Assembly: GCA_039980455.1 (NCBI GenBank)
Contig: JBDXCG010000006.1
Coordinates: 248,001 to 312,000, forward strand
Direction: 5' to 3'
DNA: 64,000 bases
Source: CALINF01 sp039980455
GTDB lineage: Bacteria; Pseudomonadota; Gammaproteobacteria; Pseudomonadales; Halieaceae
The first letter of the stretch is position 1; every line of letters starts with the position of its first letter. Positions 1 to 9,395 of the stretch are shown here, in pieces. Both the position numbers and the translations under genes were made by a program. The notes below the pieces were generated by a model that was not told the origin of the DNA, searched no databases, and was given only the letters and a program-made list of their open reading frames with translations.

Positions 1-1
1 T

Positions 2-649
2 GGCAAGATTCGCTGGATCGTTTGCACCCACACCCACCCGGATCATTCACCGGCCTGGCAGGCGGTGGCGAAGGCAACGGGTGCACAGGTGGTAGGCGCA
101 TTGCCGGCTGATGACCCTCATCAGGATGAGACCTTCAGTCCGGATTGGCAGATCCAGCACGATGAATGCATCAAAGCGACTGATTTTACTCTGCGAGCAC
201 TGCACACGCCGGGTCATGTAAGCAATCATTACTGCTTCCTGCTCGAAGAAGAGCAGATGCTGTTTGCCGGCGATCACATAATGAATGGCTCGACCGTGGT
301 TATTGTACCGCCCGGCGGAGACATGAAAGCGTACATCGCATCTCTCAAGCTACTACTGGATTACCCTATTCGCCACGTTGCACCAGGTCACGGTGAGCTT
401 ATTGACGACAGTCGCGCTGAAGTCGAATGGCTTGTAGAGCATCGCCTAAAGCGTGAAGCCAAGGTTGTGGCGGGATTGGAATCACTGGGTCCCAGCGGGC
501 TCGATGCGCTGGTGAAAGTGGTGTACGACGATGTTGATTCCAGTTTGCACGAGTGGGCGAAGCTGTCGATGACAGCGCACCTCATCAAACTCGAGCAAGA
601 AAGTCGCGCCAGTGTCCAAGCCGACTCCGGCGTCTGGAGGCTAACCTAG
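2..649 (+). CDS. Metallo-beta-lactamase-fold hydrolase (5' end outside window)
   Basis: This is a partial gene whose open frame enters from the left edge. The first residues visible contain the metal-binding motif THTHPDHSP (HxHxDH), which marks the metallo-beta-lactamase hydrolase fold. Further on come a second metal histidine in the LHTPGHVSNH stretch, the FAGDHI motif and a late APGHGE histidine, so the dinuclear metal site is complete. The C-terminal tail of about 90 residues resembles the helical domain of LACTB2/glyoxalase-II-like hydrolases that act on thioesters or nucleic acids. The substrate is unknown. The acyl-CoA ligase that follows 100 bp downstream fits a role with CoA thioesters, but that is inference. 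Confidence 0.85.
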   Translation, partial: GKIRWIVCTHTHPDHSPAWQAVAKATGAQVVGALPADDPHQDETFSPDWQIQHDECIKATDFTLRALHTPGHVSNHYCFLLEEEQMLFAGDHIMNGSTVVIVPPGGDMKAYIASLKLLLDYPIRHVAPGHGELIDDSRAEVEWLVEHRLKREAKVVAGLESLGPSGLDALVKVVYDDVDSSLHEWAKLSMTAHLIKLEQESRASVQADSGVWRLT

Positions 650-749
650 ATGCACCACAGTAGGTAGCCACACAGCAGCGCTATTTTGTACAAAAGACAT
701 TAATAACTATCCTAAATAAATTCCAAGTGCCTAGAAGCGGGAGCCCAGT

Positions 750-2375
750 ATGAACGGCCTAATGATGAATATGCCCCTCACAATAAACTCGATCATTAGC
801 CATGCCGAACGCGCTAATGGCTCGCAGGAAATCGTCTCAGTGACGCACGATAATCCTCGCCATCGTTATACCTATTCTGATGCATTCGCTCGAGCTCGCC
901 AGCTCGCTAATGTGATGTCTGGTTGGGGTCTTGAGTCTGGCGATCGAATCGCTACGCTGGCGTGGAACGATTACCGCCATTTCGAAACCTATTATGCGTC
1001 GGCGTGTAGTGGCTATGTGTGCCACACCATCAACCCGAGATTGTTTCCCGAGCAACTGGTGTACATCATTAATCATGCCGACGATCAATACGTTTTTGTT
1101 GATCCAGACTTTGTTGGATTAGCCGAGAGTATTGCACCGGAGTGTCCCAATGTTCGTGGGTGGGTTGTACTGACGAGCGCAGAGCACATGCCCGAGACCA
1201 CTCTGGCCAATGTGCTGTGCTATGAAACACTCATTGCATCGCAGTCACAGGATTTTGACTGGCCAGAGATCGATGAGAACCAAGCCTGTGCGTTGTGCTA
1301 CACCTCGGGTACTACGGGCAACCCTAAAGGCGTGTTGTACTCCCACCGCTCAACCATTCTGCATGCCTACGCCAGCATGATGCCCGATGCTATGGGGCTC
1401 TCACAGCAAGATGTGGTGCTGCCCATCGTGCCTATGTTTCACGTAAACGCCTGGGGAAATCCGTACAGCTGCCCGATAGCGGGCTCCAAGCTGGTGTTCC
1501 CAGGTAACAAAATGGGTGATGGTGAAACACTGGCAGCGTTGATCAACGAAGAGGGTGTGACCTTGTCGGCCGGCGTACCCACCGTGTGGTTGAGCTTGAT
1601 CGCCTACCTTAAGAGTACGGGCAAGCGGGTGGATAGCCTGCAGCGCATTCTTGTGGGTGGTGCAGCTTGCCCGCTCTCAATCATGGAAGACTTTGATACC
1701 TACGATGTGGAAACTCGCGTGGGTTGGGGAATGACCGAAATGAGCCCGCTGGGTAGCGTAAATGCCAGTAAAGGCGCGAAGGACCAATACAGTGACGAAA
1801 GCTATGCCAAAGTACGGTTGAAGGCCGGTCGGCCAATATTTGGCGTCGAGATGAAGATTACCGATGACGAAGGTACAGAGTTACCCTGGGATGGCAAAGC
1901 GTTCGGCTCTCTAAAAGTTCGTGGACCTTGGGTTTGCTCAAGCTATTTCAAACTGGAAGGCTCGGATGCGCATGCGGATGAGGGTTGGTTTGAAACAGGT
2001 GATGTGGCAACCATTGATCCCGAGGGGTATATGGCCATTACCGATCGCACGAAGGATGTGATCAAGTCCGGCGGTGAGTGGATATCCTCTATCGACGTGG
2101 AGAACGTGGCTACCGACCATCCGAAGGTCGCCGAAGCTGCTGTGATTGGGCACTATCATCCCAAGTGGAGCGAACGGCCTTTGCTGATCGTGGTGCGCGC
2201 TGAAAACGGACAGGACTTGACCACAGAGGAGATTCTGGCCTGGTTTGACGGCAAGATCGCCAAGTGGTGGACGCCGGATGCTGTTCAGTTTGTCGACGAA
2301 ATCCCCCATACCGCTACGGGCAAAATACAAAAGGTAGCGCTGCGGGAGATGTTTAAGGATTTCGCTTTTTCCTGA
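750..2375 (+). CDS. Medium/long-chain acyl-CoA ligase, AlkK/DmdB-like
   Basis: This AMP-forming acyl-CoA synthetase of 541 residues activates a carboxylic acid to its adenylate and then to the CoA thioester. The P-loop signature YTSGTTGNPKGVLYSHRS lies near residue 185. The A5-type motif GWGMTE (about 329), the TGDVA aspartate (about 415), the hinge region DRTKDVIKSGGEW and the C-terminal catalytic lysine in TATGKIQK are all present. The closest groups I can recall are AlkK-type medium-chain fatty acyl-CoA ligases and DmdB methylmercaptopropionate-CoA ligases; sequence alone does not separate them. The start at 750 is backed by GGGAG at 739-743. Several further in-frame Met codons follow closely. 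Confidence 0.9.
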   Translation: MNGLMMNMPLTINSIISHAERANGSQEIVSVTHDNPRHRYTYSDAFARARQLANVMSGWGLESGDRIATLAWNDYRHFETYYASACSGYVCHTINPRLFPEQLVYIINHADDQYVFVDPDFVGLAESIAPECPNVRGWVVLTSAEHMPETTLANVLCYETLIASQSQDFDWPEIDENQACALCYTSGTTGNPKGVLYSHRSTILHAYASMMPDAMGLSQQDVVLPIVPMFHVNAWGNPYSCPIAGSKLVFPGNKMGDGETLAALINEEGVTLSAGVPTVWLSLIAYLKSTGKRVDSLQRILVGGAACPLSIMEDFDTYDVETRVGWGMTEMSPLGSVNASKGAKDQYSDESYAKVRLKAGRPIFGVEMKITDDEGTELPWDGKAFGSLKVRGPWVCSSYFKLEGSDAHADEGWFETGDVATIDPEGYMAITDRTKDVIKSGGEWISSIDVENVATDHPKVAEAAVIGHYHPKWSERPLLIVVRAENGQDLTTEEILAWFDGKIAKWWTPDAVQFVDEIPHTATGKIQKVALREMFKDFAFS

Positions 2376-2510
2376 GTCAGAGCACAATTTTGGTGCAGGA
2401 ATAATCCGCAAACTCGACTGCCGAGCAGAAACGGGTCCTATGTTACACTTGGACCTCTTGGCAGGAGGTTCCATGCGCTGTATCGGCCTGCCTAACACGG
2501 GTTTCCGACG

Positions 2511-4268
2511 ATGGTGGTTATGAAAAAAATCGGCGAGCTATTGGTAGAGCAAGGCAAGATCTCTGAGCGAGATCTTGAGCGAGCGCTGCTTGCACAAAGC
2601 GAAATGGGCGATATGTTCGGTCAGGTGCTGATTAAGCTTGGCTTGGTATCGGAGCTTGATTTTGCCGTAGCGCTAAGCCAGCAGCTGGACATTCCGTTGG
2701 TGGCCGCTGCCGATTATCCTGAAGAGCCTGTCGTGCTGGAGTCAGTGGCGCAAGATTTCCTGCTCAGCAACTCTGTGGTTCCACTTAAGTCGGACGAACA
2801 GAGCGTGACTCTGGCAGCGACCATGCCGCAAGATCCCTTTTTGCTTAAAGCGCTTGGAATGGCGCTCGACAAGCCTGTTACCGTATTACTGGGATTGGAA
2901 AGCGATATCAGTCGCGCTATTGAAAACGCCCTGCGCCAAGACGAGGAAGAAGGCGAGGGCAATGAATTGGGCGACCAGTTCTCCGGCCAGAGCGACGACG
3001 AGTTCATTGAGCACCTCAAAGACTTGGCGAGCGAAGCGCCTGTGATCCGTCTGGTTAACCAGATGATCCACCGCGCCGTGGATCTAGGTGCCTCGGATAT
3101 TCATATCGAACCGTTTGAAGAAGGCTTGCAGATTCGCTATCGGGTGGATGGGGTGCTACAGGATTTTCCCGATAGCCCGGGCGCCAATCTGACTGCGGCC
3201 ATTGCCTCGCGCGTGAAACTTCTCTCGCACATGAATATTGCGGAGCGTCGACTTCCGCAGGATGGACGCATCATGACCCGGGTTAAAGGGCATGAGCTCG
3301 ACTTGCGTGTGTCTACCATTCCCACGGTCCATGGCGAGAGCATTGTGATGCGTGTACTCGACCGCGGCAGTATTCAGCTGAGTCTCACGGATATGGGCTT
3401 TAGTGAAGATACCTTGGAGCGCTATCAGAAACTGCTGGATCGGCCGCATGGTGTACTGCTGGTGACGGGGCCAACAGGCTCAGGTAAAACCACCACGTTG
3501 TATGCGTCGCTCGCCTCCATCGATTCGGAAACGTTGAAAATCATCACCGTGGAAGATCCGGTGGAATATCAGCTCGACGGCGTGAATCAGATTCAGGTGC
3601 AGGCGCAGATAGAGCTAACGTTTGCGCGGGCGCTGCGCTCAATATTGCGGCAAGACCCCGACATCATCATGATCGGTGAGATGCGCGATACCGAGACGGC
3701 GCAGATAGGTGTGCAATCTGCCTTGACCGGCCATCTGGTGCTTTCCACCTTACACACCAATACTGCGGCGGGTGCGATTACCCGGCTGGAGGATATGGGC
3801 GTAGAGCGCTATCTGATTACCTCTTCGGTGAATGGGGTGTTGGCTCAGCGATTGGTGAGGCGCTTGTGTAAGTCATGTAAAGCACCGTTTGAGTTGACCG
3901 ATGAAGCGGTACAGCGCTACGGACTCAAACCTTTCCTTGAGGAAGGGCAGACCGAGGTTTATCAGGCCAGAGGCTGCAGTGAGTGTATGCAAACTGGCTA
4001 TGCGGGCAGAACGTCTATTCATGAGCTGTTTCCGCTGGATGAGACCATGCACAGAGTAATTATGAGCGGCGCCGATGCGGTTACGCTGCATACCGCCGCC
4101 AGACAGCAGGGCATGATCACACTGTATGAGGATGGCTTGCGTAAAGTGGTGAAGGGCGTGACGTCGTTAGAAGAGGTCATGCGTGTTACCCAGGATCAAA
4201 GCGAGATGGAAGAGTCTCCTGAGGCGAATCAGGTGGATGTCTCTCTCCCTGAGTCGCTGTCGGCCTGA
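2511..4268 (+). CDS. gspE: Type II secretion system ATPase GspE
   Basis: This is the cytoplasmic hexameric ATPase that powers pseudopilus assembly. The protein has 585 residues. An N-terminal GspE/MshEN domain (KIGELLVEQGKI) docks to GspL. Walker A GPTGSGKT is near residue 320 and Walker B DPDIIMIGEMRD near 382, where GEMRD replaces the usual GEIRD. The four zinc cysteines occur as CKSC (about 452) and CSEC (about 489), the GspE-specific metal-binding insert. An in-frame ATG at 2520 is an equally possible start. It is the first gene of the secretion operon, as in Xanthomonas xps, and gspF follows after 7 bp. Confidence 0.96.
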   Translation: MVVMKKIGELLVEQGKISERDLERALLAQSEMGDMFGQVLIKLGLVSELDFAVALSQQLDIPLVAAADYPEEPVVLESVAQDFLLSNSVVPLKSDEQSVTLAATMPQDPFLLKALGMALDKPVTVLLGLESDISRAIENALRQDEEEGEGNELGDQFSGQSDDEFIEHLKDLASEAPVIRLVNQMIHRAVDLGASDIHIEPFEEGLQIRYRVDGVLQDFPDSPGANLTAAIASRVKLLSHMNIAERRLPQDGRIMTRVKGHELDLRVSTIPTVHGESIVMRVLDRGSIQLSLTDMGFSEDTLERYQKLLDRPHGVLLVTGPTGSGKTTTLYASLASIDSETLKIITVEDPVEYQLDGVNQIQVQAQIELTFARALRSILRQDPDIIMIGEMRDTETAQIGVQSALTGHLVLSTLHTNTAAGAITRLEDMGVERYLITSSVNGVLAQRLVRRLCKSCKAPFELTDEAVQRYGLKPFLEEGQTEVYQARGCSECMQTGYAGRTSIHELFPLDETMHRVIMSGADAVTLHTAARQQGMITLYEDGLRKVVKGVTSLEEVMRVTQDQSEMEESPEANQVDVSLPESLSA

Positions 4269-4275
4269 TTGCTGA

Positions 4276-5484
4276 ATGGCTTATTTTAGCTACAAGGCGA
4301 TTGCGCGTGATGGTAAGGCGCGAGAGGGCACGCTAGAGGCAGACGGCCTGGAGTTGGCCTCGAGGCAGTTGCGCGCGCAAGGTTTGACCCTGCTGAAGCT
4401 GGAAGCAGGCTCTGCCAATGACATAACGCCGGAAGAGTTGGCGGGCAAACCGCCCGGGCGTCAGGAAATACTATCGATGACGTCGGAGTTGGCCGTGTTG
4501 CTGCGCGCAGGCTTACCGCTGGATCGGGCGTTGAAGGTGCTCATCGATATGGCGGCTCTCCCGCAGATGAACTTTCTACTCAATGACCTGCTCAAGAACG
4601 TGAAAGGCGGTAAAGCGCTCAGTCAGGCTCTGGAGCCTCATGAGGCTATCTTCGGCAATTTCTATCTGAATATGGTTCGCTCAGGCGAGGCCAGCGGGCA
4701 TTTATCATCTGTGCTCGATCGCCTGGTGGAGTATCTTGAGAATGCCAAGGCCACGCGCGAGAGTGTGGTATCGGCCATGATTTACCCGGCGATTCTCATG
4801 GTCGTAGCGGTGCTGTCCATCCTGGTCATGCTGGGGTTTGTTGTTCCACAGTTCGAAACATTGTTCGAAGACATGGGTGACGCACTTCCTGCGATGACTC
4901 AGGGCGTGATCATGGCCGCCGATTTCATCAAGTCGTGGGGTTGGTTACTGGCGATTCTTGTTATCGGTGGTGGAATATACCTGCGTAGTTGGGCGTCAAC
5001 AGAGGACGGTCGTGCTTCATTGGATCGTCGCCTGTTAAATATGCCCATAGCCGGTGGGATCATATTTGAATTTGAGGTGTCCAAGTTTGCACGCACAGTG
5101 GGAACGCTGCAGGGAAATGGCGTTTCTTTGCTCCAGTCCATCTCGATCGCGATTGATACGGTGGACAACTCCGTAATCAAAGAAGCGTTGCAGGTGTTGC
5201 CGCCTGCAGTAAAGGCTGGCGGGAGAATGTCCGTCGCGTTGGAAGAAACCAAGATGTTCACCCCCATGGTGATCCAGATGATCAGAGTGGGTGAAGAGTC
5301 GGGCAGTCTCGACAAAATGATGTTGGAGCTGGCCAAGGTATTCGATGGCCATGTGCAGTCGGGTGTTAAACGAGGATTGACTCTGCTTGAGCCGGTCTTA
5401 ATCTTGTCGATGGGGTTTATTATCGCAGTGATAATCATAGCGATACTCATGGGTATTTTGTCGGTCAACGACCTGGCAGTGTAG
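4276..5484 (+). CDS. gspF: Type II secretion inner-membrane platform protein GspF
   Basis: This polytopic inner-membrane protein couples the GspE ATPase to the growing pseudopilus. At 402 residues it has the family length, with the two repeated T2SSF cytoplasmic domains (about 70-195 and 270-395). Hydrophobic segments lie at about 170-195, 220-240 and 375-395. The N-terminus AYFSYKAIARDGK is typical of the family. The gene lies between gspE and gspG in the same operon, with short gaps on both sides. Confidence 0.95.
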   Translation: MAYFSYKAIARDGKAREGTLEADGLELASRQLRAQGLTLLKLEAGSANDITPEELAGKPPGRQEILSMTSELAVLLRAGLPLDRALKVLIDMAALPQMNFLLNDLLKNVKGGKALSQALEPHEAIFGNFYLNMVRSGEASGHLSSVLDRLVEYLENAKATRESVVSAMIYPAILMVVAVLSILVMLGFVVPQFETLFEDMGDALPAMTQGVIMAADFIKSWGWLLAILVIGGGIYLRSWASTEDGRASLDRRLLNMPIAGGIIFEFEVSKFARTVGTLQGNGVSLLQSISIAIDTVDNSVIKEALQVLPPAVKAGGRMSVALEETKMFTPMVIQMIRVGEESGSLDKMMLELAKVFDGHVQSGVKRGLTLLEPVLILSMGFIIAVIIIAILMGILSVNDLAV

Positions 5485-5542
5485 TGGCGGTGTGTTTAAC
5501 ACATCGACCTCAAAAATTAGTAATACAGAGGATTTGAAGATA

Positions 5543-5983
5543 ATGCAGCTCACGAAACAACGCCGTACACGGCCAGCTACGCACAGCGGATTCACTCTCA
5601 TGGAATTGCTGGTCGTATTGGCGATTTTGGGTTTGTTGATGAGTCTGGTTGGCCCGCGCGTTCTGAATCAGTTGGGCGGCGCCAAAACCAAAACAGCGGC
5701 AATACAGATCAAGGACTTAGAGCAGGCGCTGGAGATGTATAAGCTTGATGTAGGTCGCTTTCCTTCTGGGGGAGAGGGTCTTGCAGCACTAAATAGTAAG
5801 CCCGGCAATGCGCCTGGCTGGAATGGCCCCTATTTGAAGTCCGACGTACCAGTAGATCCCTGGAACCGCGAGTACCACTATAAATATCCCGGTGAACGCG
5901 GCGAGGTTGATATTTACACGTACGGGCAAAATGGCACCCCTGGTGGAGAGGGTGAAGACTCCGATGTGGGCAACTGGAAGTAA
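5543..5983 (+). CDS. gspG: Major pseudopilin GspG
   Basis: This is the major subunit of the type II secretion pseudopilus. The prepilin cleavage site and helix read SGFTLMELLVVLAILGLLM, with Gly-Phe at the cut and Glu at +5. The rest has the GspG hallmarks: KDLEQALEMYKLDVGRFP, then GWNGPYLKS and a calcium-loop-like C-terminus (DPWNREYHYK, GEGEDSDVGNWK). An upstream in-frame start at 5492 would add 17 residues of leader. I prefer ATG 5543, which gives 146 residues and a basic leader of usual length. It needs the prepilin peptidase GspO/PilD, which is not in this window. Confidence 0.93.
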   Translation: MQLTKQRRTRPATHSGFTLMELLVVLAILGLLMSLVGPRVLNQLGGAKTKTAAIQIKDLEQALEMYKLDVGRFPSGGEGLAALNSKPGNAPGWNGPYLKSDVPVDPWNREYHYKYPGERGEVDIYTYGQNGTPGGEGEDSDVGNWK

Positions 5984-6027
5984 TCTGCAGTTGTAGGGAT
6001 AGATGGTTAGCTGGTGAGTTTTTTTGA

Positions 6028-6513
6028 GTGAGTATTCGATCACCGTTTGGGATGGCGAGTACCATGCGCAATGGCAGTAGTGGATTTACCATTCTTGAGT
6101 TGTTGGCTGCAATTACCATCGTTGGTGTTGTGCTCGCTGTGTCTGTTCCCTCCACCGTCCGTTTCTATGATTCCCTCAAATACCGGGGTGCTGTAAGAGA
6201 CGTTATCAGTATTCTGGGCTCGGCTCGCTACAGCGCAGTGAGCCGCGGTAAATCTCAAGATGTCCTGTTTAACCCCCGTTCTAATCAAATTGTTCTCAAT
6301 GAAACCGTTACGGTGTTACCCGCCGGCGTCAATCTGGTTGTGCACTCTGCTGCCTCCTTGAATGAGGGAGATACCGGGGTAATTCGGTTCTACCCCGAAG
6401 GAGGTTCCAGTGGCGGTGGTGTCGACGTGGAGCTGCCGGGTGCTTATGGAGTGGCTATCAACGTGGACTGGCTGATTGGTAGCGTTTCACAAAGTCGTTA
6501 CGGTCTTGAATAG
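6028..6513 (+). CDS. gspH: Minor pseudopilin GspH
   Basis: This is a type II secretion minor pseudopilin that helps assemble the pseudopilus. The prepilin motif SGFTILELLAAITIVGVVL and the C-terminal FYPEGGSSGGGVDVEL followed by VDWLIG match the GspH/FimT family. The start is uncertain: GTG 6028, ATG 6052 and ATG 6064 are all in frame, and the last gives the shortest basic leader. The 3' end overlaps the start I chose for gspI by 38 bp, if that start is right. Confidence 0.88.
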   Translation: MSIRSPFGMASTMRNGSSGFTILELLAAITIVGVVLAVSVPSTVRFYDSLKYRGAVRDVISILGSARYSAVSRGKSQDVLFNPRSNQIVLNETVTVLPAGVNLVVHSAASLNEGDTGVIRFYPEGGSSGGGVDVELPGAYGVAINVDWLIGSVSQSRYGLE

Positions 6514-6904
6514 CAAGCGCCGCCAAGGCAGTGCAGGCTTCTCCTTGTTGGAGATGGTCGTAGCGATAGCGATTCTGGGTCTTGCGTTGGGTGCTTTGTA
6601 TCAGGCGGCTGGTGGTGCTACTCGAAATGTTCGCACCGATGAGCGCTATGCCTACGCAACGGAACTCGCACAATCGCTTTTGGCAAATCATTCACGTGTT
6701 CCAGCCCAGGGCGTTAGTGAACGCGGTGAGACCGCTGGCGGTTTTGTGTGGGAGGTTGTGACTCGTCCCGTAGAGGGTCGGGAGGGTCGAGAGAGGCGAT
6801 CTAGCACTCCCTTGCACGAAATACAGGTTATCGTCGCGTGGTCGGAGGGCTTGCGTTCGCCAGAGGTAGTTCTTAACTCAGTCGTCGAGGGTAAGCCGAG
6901 GTGA
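6476..6904 (+). CDS. gspI: Minor pseudopilin GspI
   Basis: This minor pseudopilin is part of the GspH-I-J-K tip complex. The prepilin signal is AGFSLLEMVVAIAILGLALG, followed by the GspI-like run YATELAQSLLANHS. The protein has 142 residues from TTG 6476. TTG 6506 is an alternative start that would reduce the overlap with gspH. The stop codon overlaps the GTG start of gspJ by 4 bp, which suggests translational coupling. Confidence 0.88.
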   Translation: MVAFHKVVTVLNSKRRQGSAGFSLLEMVVAIAILGLALGALYQAAGGATRNVRTDERYAYATELAQSLLANHSRVPAQGVSERGETAGGFVWEVVTRPVEGREGRERRSSTPLHEIQVIVAWSEGLRSPEVVLNSVVEGKPR

Positions 6905-7530
6905 GTCCAGCACGTGCCAGTCGCAATATGCTCCGACGACTCACGGCCAGCTCGGGCTTCACGCTGGTTGAAGTGATGGTGGCATTAACTATCTTGTCTT
7001 TAGTGATGCTGGCGACGGTTTCAGGCTTTCGTACGCTGGCCACAACACAGTCCACGCTGGACCGAACAATCAACCGAATTGATGAAATCAGAACTGTCAG
7101 CAATTTTCTTCGGCAAGTATTGGAATCGTCCATTGTAGGGCAGGATCTTGGCGGGCTCACATTGGGTGGAACCGGAGGAAGCAGCAAAGCGTTTTTTGAC
7201 ATGGACAGTTCGGCGGTCGTGATGAAGTCGGTGGTTATGATGGGGGAGGGCTTCGGTGGTACCCAGGTTGTGAGGGTCGCAAAAGAAGGATCGGCTGTTG
7301 TTTTGCGCTGGTCGCAAAACGAGTTCAAAGCCGAAGACGAACGCTGGCAGAACTACCCCTCACGTGAACTGGTTGCCGATGTGGAGGAGTTTACACTCAG
7401 CACCCGAGCACAAAGCACAGACGCGTGGCAGACGGAGTGGAAAGAGAGTGGTGCGCCGGATGCTCTGCGCGTCGTGTTAAAAGCACACGGGCGTTATTTT
7501 CCCGAGTTAATAATCCCGGTGCAACGATGA
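6901..7530 (+). CDS. gspJ: Minor pseudopilin GspJ
   Basis: This is a minor pseudopilin of the type II secretion tip complex. The prepilin motif is SGFTLVEVMVALTILSLVML, preceded by a basic leader. The downstream body of 209 residues has the beta-rich GspJ pattern ending in VVLKAHGRYFPELIIPV. The GTG start overlaps the gspI stop; an internal ATG lies at 6928. The stop overlaps the ATG of gspK (ATGA). Confidence 0.88.
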   Translation: MSPARASRNMLRRLTASSGFTLVEVMVALTILSLVMLATVSGFRTLATTQSTLDRTINRIDEIRTVSNFLRQVLESSIVGQDLGGLTLGGTGGSSKAFFDMDSSAVVMKSVVMMGEGFGGTQVVRVAKEGSAVVLRWSQNEFKAEDERWQNYPSRELVADVEEFTLSTRAQSTDAWQTEWKESGAPDALRVVLKAHGRYFPELIIPVQR

Positions 7531-8339
7531 ATAGCCTGAGTATGCCAAAACCCCAGCGGGGCATCGCACTGGCAATAGTGGTCTGGTTTATCGCAGGTAT
7601 GTCGATATTGGTAGCGGGGATCGTAGCGCAAGCTAGCGTTGATATTCGTATGGCGCAGGTGCATGTAGCGCGGGCGAAAGTGGCGGCTGCGGGAGACGGC
7701 GCGATCATGCTAATGATGGCCGATAGACAAGCGGCTAGGAGCGAATCTCCTCCAGAAAATGGATGGTACTCGGGTGTGTATCGTATGGGCGCGCTGGACG
7801 TAGAAGTTTTGCTGGTGCCCGCGTCTCAGCTGATTAATGTAAATAGTGCTGATGCACAATTATTGACATTATTGTTCACTGAGCTAGCGGGATTGGATGC
7901 GGGTGAAGCGCAAAGTCTTGCAAGCGGTGTGATACAGTGGCGGCAGCAAATGAAGGTGCAACAGCGCAAGATGGAAGCGCCTGAAGACTTGATGGCGGCC
8001 GGGGTGCCGCGAACTGTGTTGGATGCGGTGCGCGATTATATTGTTGCGGGTGCGATCGCGAGTGGCGGCACTCAGTGGGGCAATATGCATCCCGTATTGC
8101 AGAATATTGCGAGATCCTATCGCCCAGCGCAAGCAGGTCAGCCTCCGGGGCAAGCTGGTGGCGCATCGTCTGGATACCGGGCGGATGCAATCGTGAGGTA
8201 CGGTGACTCCACCTGGTTACGGCGACGTTGGATTTCTAACGCCTCGAGCCCTTACTCCGACTTACCTTGGAGAGCTCTGCGAACGGAAACACCGCGTGTT
8301 GTTACGCAGCAAAGTAAATTGGCAGCAAACAGTTTTTGA
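7527..8339 (+). CDS. gspK: Minor pseudopilin GspK (short form)
   Basis: GspK caps the pseudopilus tip. The N-terminal segment QRGIALAIVVWFIAGMSILVA has the GspK character and, unusually for prepilins but normally for GspK, lacks Glu at +5. The following region contains the SAM-like helical signature LINVNSADAQLLTLLF and the APEDLMAAGV stretch. At 270 residues it is shorter than the 300-plus residues I remember for Escherichia or Klebsiella GspK. The ATG overlaps the gspJ stop. I reject an upstream extension in the same frame because it would run into gspJ. Confidence 0.85.
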   Translation: MNSLSMPKPQRGIALAIVVWFIAGMSILVAGIVAQASVDIRMAQVHVARAKVAAAGDGAIMLMMADRQAARSESPPENGWYSGVYRMGALDVEVLLVPASQLINVNSADAQLLTLLFTELAGLDAGEAQSLASGVIQWRQQMKVQQRKMEAPEDLMAAGVPRTVLDAVRDYIVAGAIASGGTQWGNMHPVLQNIARSYRPAQAGQPPGQAGGASSGYRADAIVRYGDSTWLRRRWISNASSPYSDLPWRALRTETPRVVTQQSKLAANSF

Positions 8340-8351
8340 CTATTTCGGTAT

Positions 8352-9395
8352 TTGATAAAAGCGGATCAAAAGTTACACATGCTCGATAGCAAAAATAAAT
8401 GGGAACTCTTTGGCTATGATATGGCTGCCATTGGCGTGCATTGGAAGCGCGCGTGGTATGACCTGTTATTTGCCGTAGATTCTCCGCTCAGAGCCAGCTT
8501 CGATGAAGTGGTTGCTGCACAATCGGAGTCTGGTACGCGCTACTATCAGTCGGGGCTGGAGGTTCAGTCGCGGCAGGCCAAGTGCGCATCGATTGTATTG
8601 CCCGACGATATTGTGCTGCTTAAGACCCTCAGACTGCCCGCGTTTGCAGAAGATAATCTGGCAGATGCGCTTGCCTTGGATGTCAGTGCCAATAGCCCCT
8701 TTGCAGCAGACGATACCCGTTCGGGTTGGCGCGTGAAGTCGCGAACCGAGCAAGGCCTGGAGGTGAGCTTGGCGATTGTGTCAGCCTCAGCGGCGATGAA
8801 GTATATCTCGTCGGTTACGGGAAGCCACGATGTACAGGCGCAAGAAGCCTGGGTTATGGCAGATGATACGCCTGTGGTTATCACCGGTTTCGGAGAGTCT
8901 CATCGTGAAAGTCTCTATACTCAGCGGCTTGTTCGCGCCGCCACGTGGATCGGTGCGAGTGCGCTGATCGTGTTGGCGATTTTTGCCGTCTCTGCGGGTA
9001 TCAAGGCGTTTGAGGCGGGAAGGTTGGAGGCCAAATTTGCACAGGCTACGGAGTCCGCAGCTAATGCCAGCAAGTTTCGAACGCAGCTAACTACGGCAAA
9101 CGAAACGTTAACGGCCGCCAATGCGGTAATCACCCAGTTCCCCAACCCTCACAAAGAGCTTGCGCGCTTAACAGCACTCTTGCCCGATGACGGCCATCTG
9201 GATCAGTTTTCAGTGAGAGGCAAGGAGTTGCGCATTCGTGGGCAGGCAGATGATGCTGCATCGGTGATGCAGAGCCTGACTAACGTGGAAGACTATGTCA
9301 GCGTGACGGCCCCGCAGGCTATTCGAAAGGTATCAAGAACAAACAAAGAACTCTTTTATCTTGATATTGAAACTCAGGCGGTAGTTGAGCAATGA
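8352..9395 (+). CDS. gspL: Type II secretion inner-membrane protein GspL
   Basis: GspL is a bitopic protein with a cytoplasmic actin/PilM-like domain that recruits GspE and a periplasmic ferredoxin-like domain that pairs with GspM. Here residues 1-195 form the cytoplasmic part (with LPDDIVLLKTLRLP). One membrane segment lies near 198-220 (WIGASALIVLAIFAVSAG). A coiled-coil stretch and a small C-terminal domain follow. TTG 8352 gives 347 residues; ATG 8379 is an alternative. The gene order K-L-M supports the call. Confidence 0.85.
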   Translation: MIKADQKLHMLDSKNKWELFGYDMAAIGVHWKRAWYDLLFAVDSPLRASFDEVVAAQSESGTRYYQSGLEVQSRQAKCASIVLPDDIVLLKTLRLPAFAEDNLADALALDVSANSPFAADDTRSGWRVKSRTEQGLEVSLAIVSASAAMKYISSVTGSHDVQAQEAWVMADDTPVVITGFGESHRESLYTQRLVRAATWIGASALIVLAIFAVSAGIKAFEAGRLEAKFAQATESAANASKFRTQLTTANETLTAANAVITQFPNPHKELARLTALLPDDGHLDQFSVRGKELRIRGQADDAASVMQSLTNVEDYVSVTAPQAIRKVSRTNKELFYLDIETQAVVEQ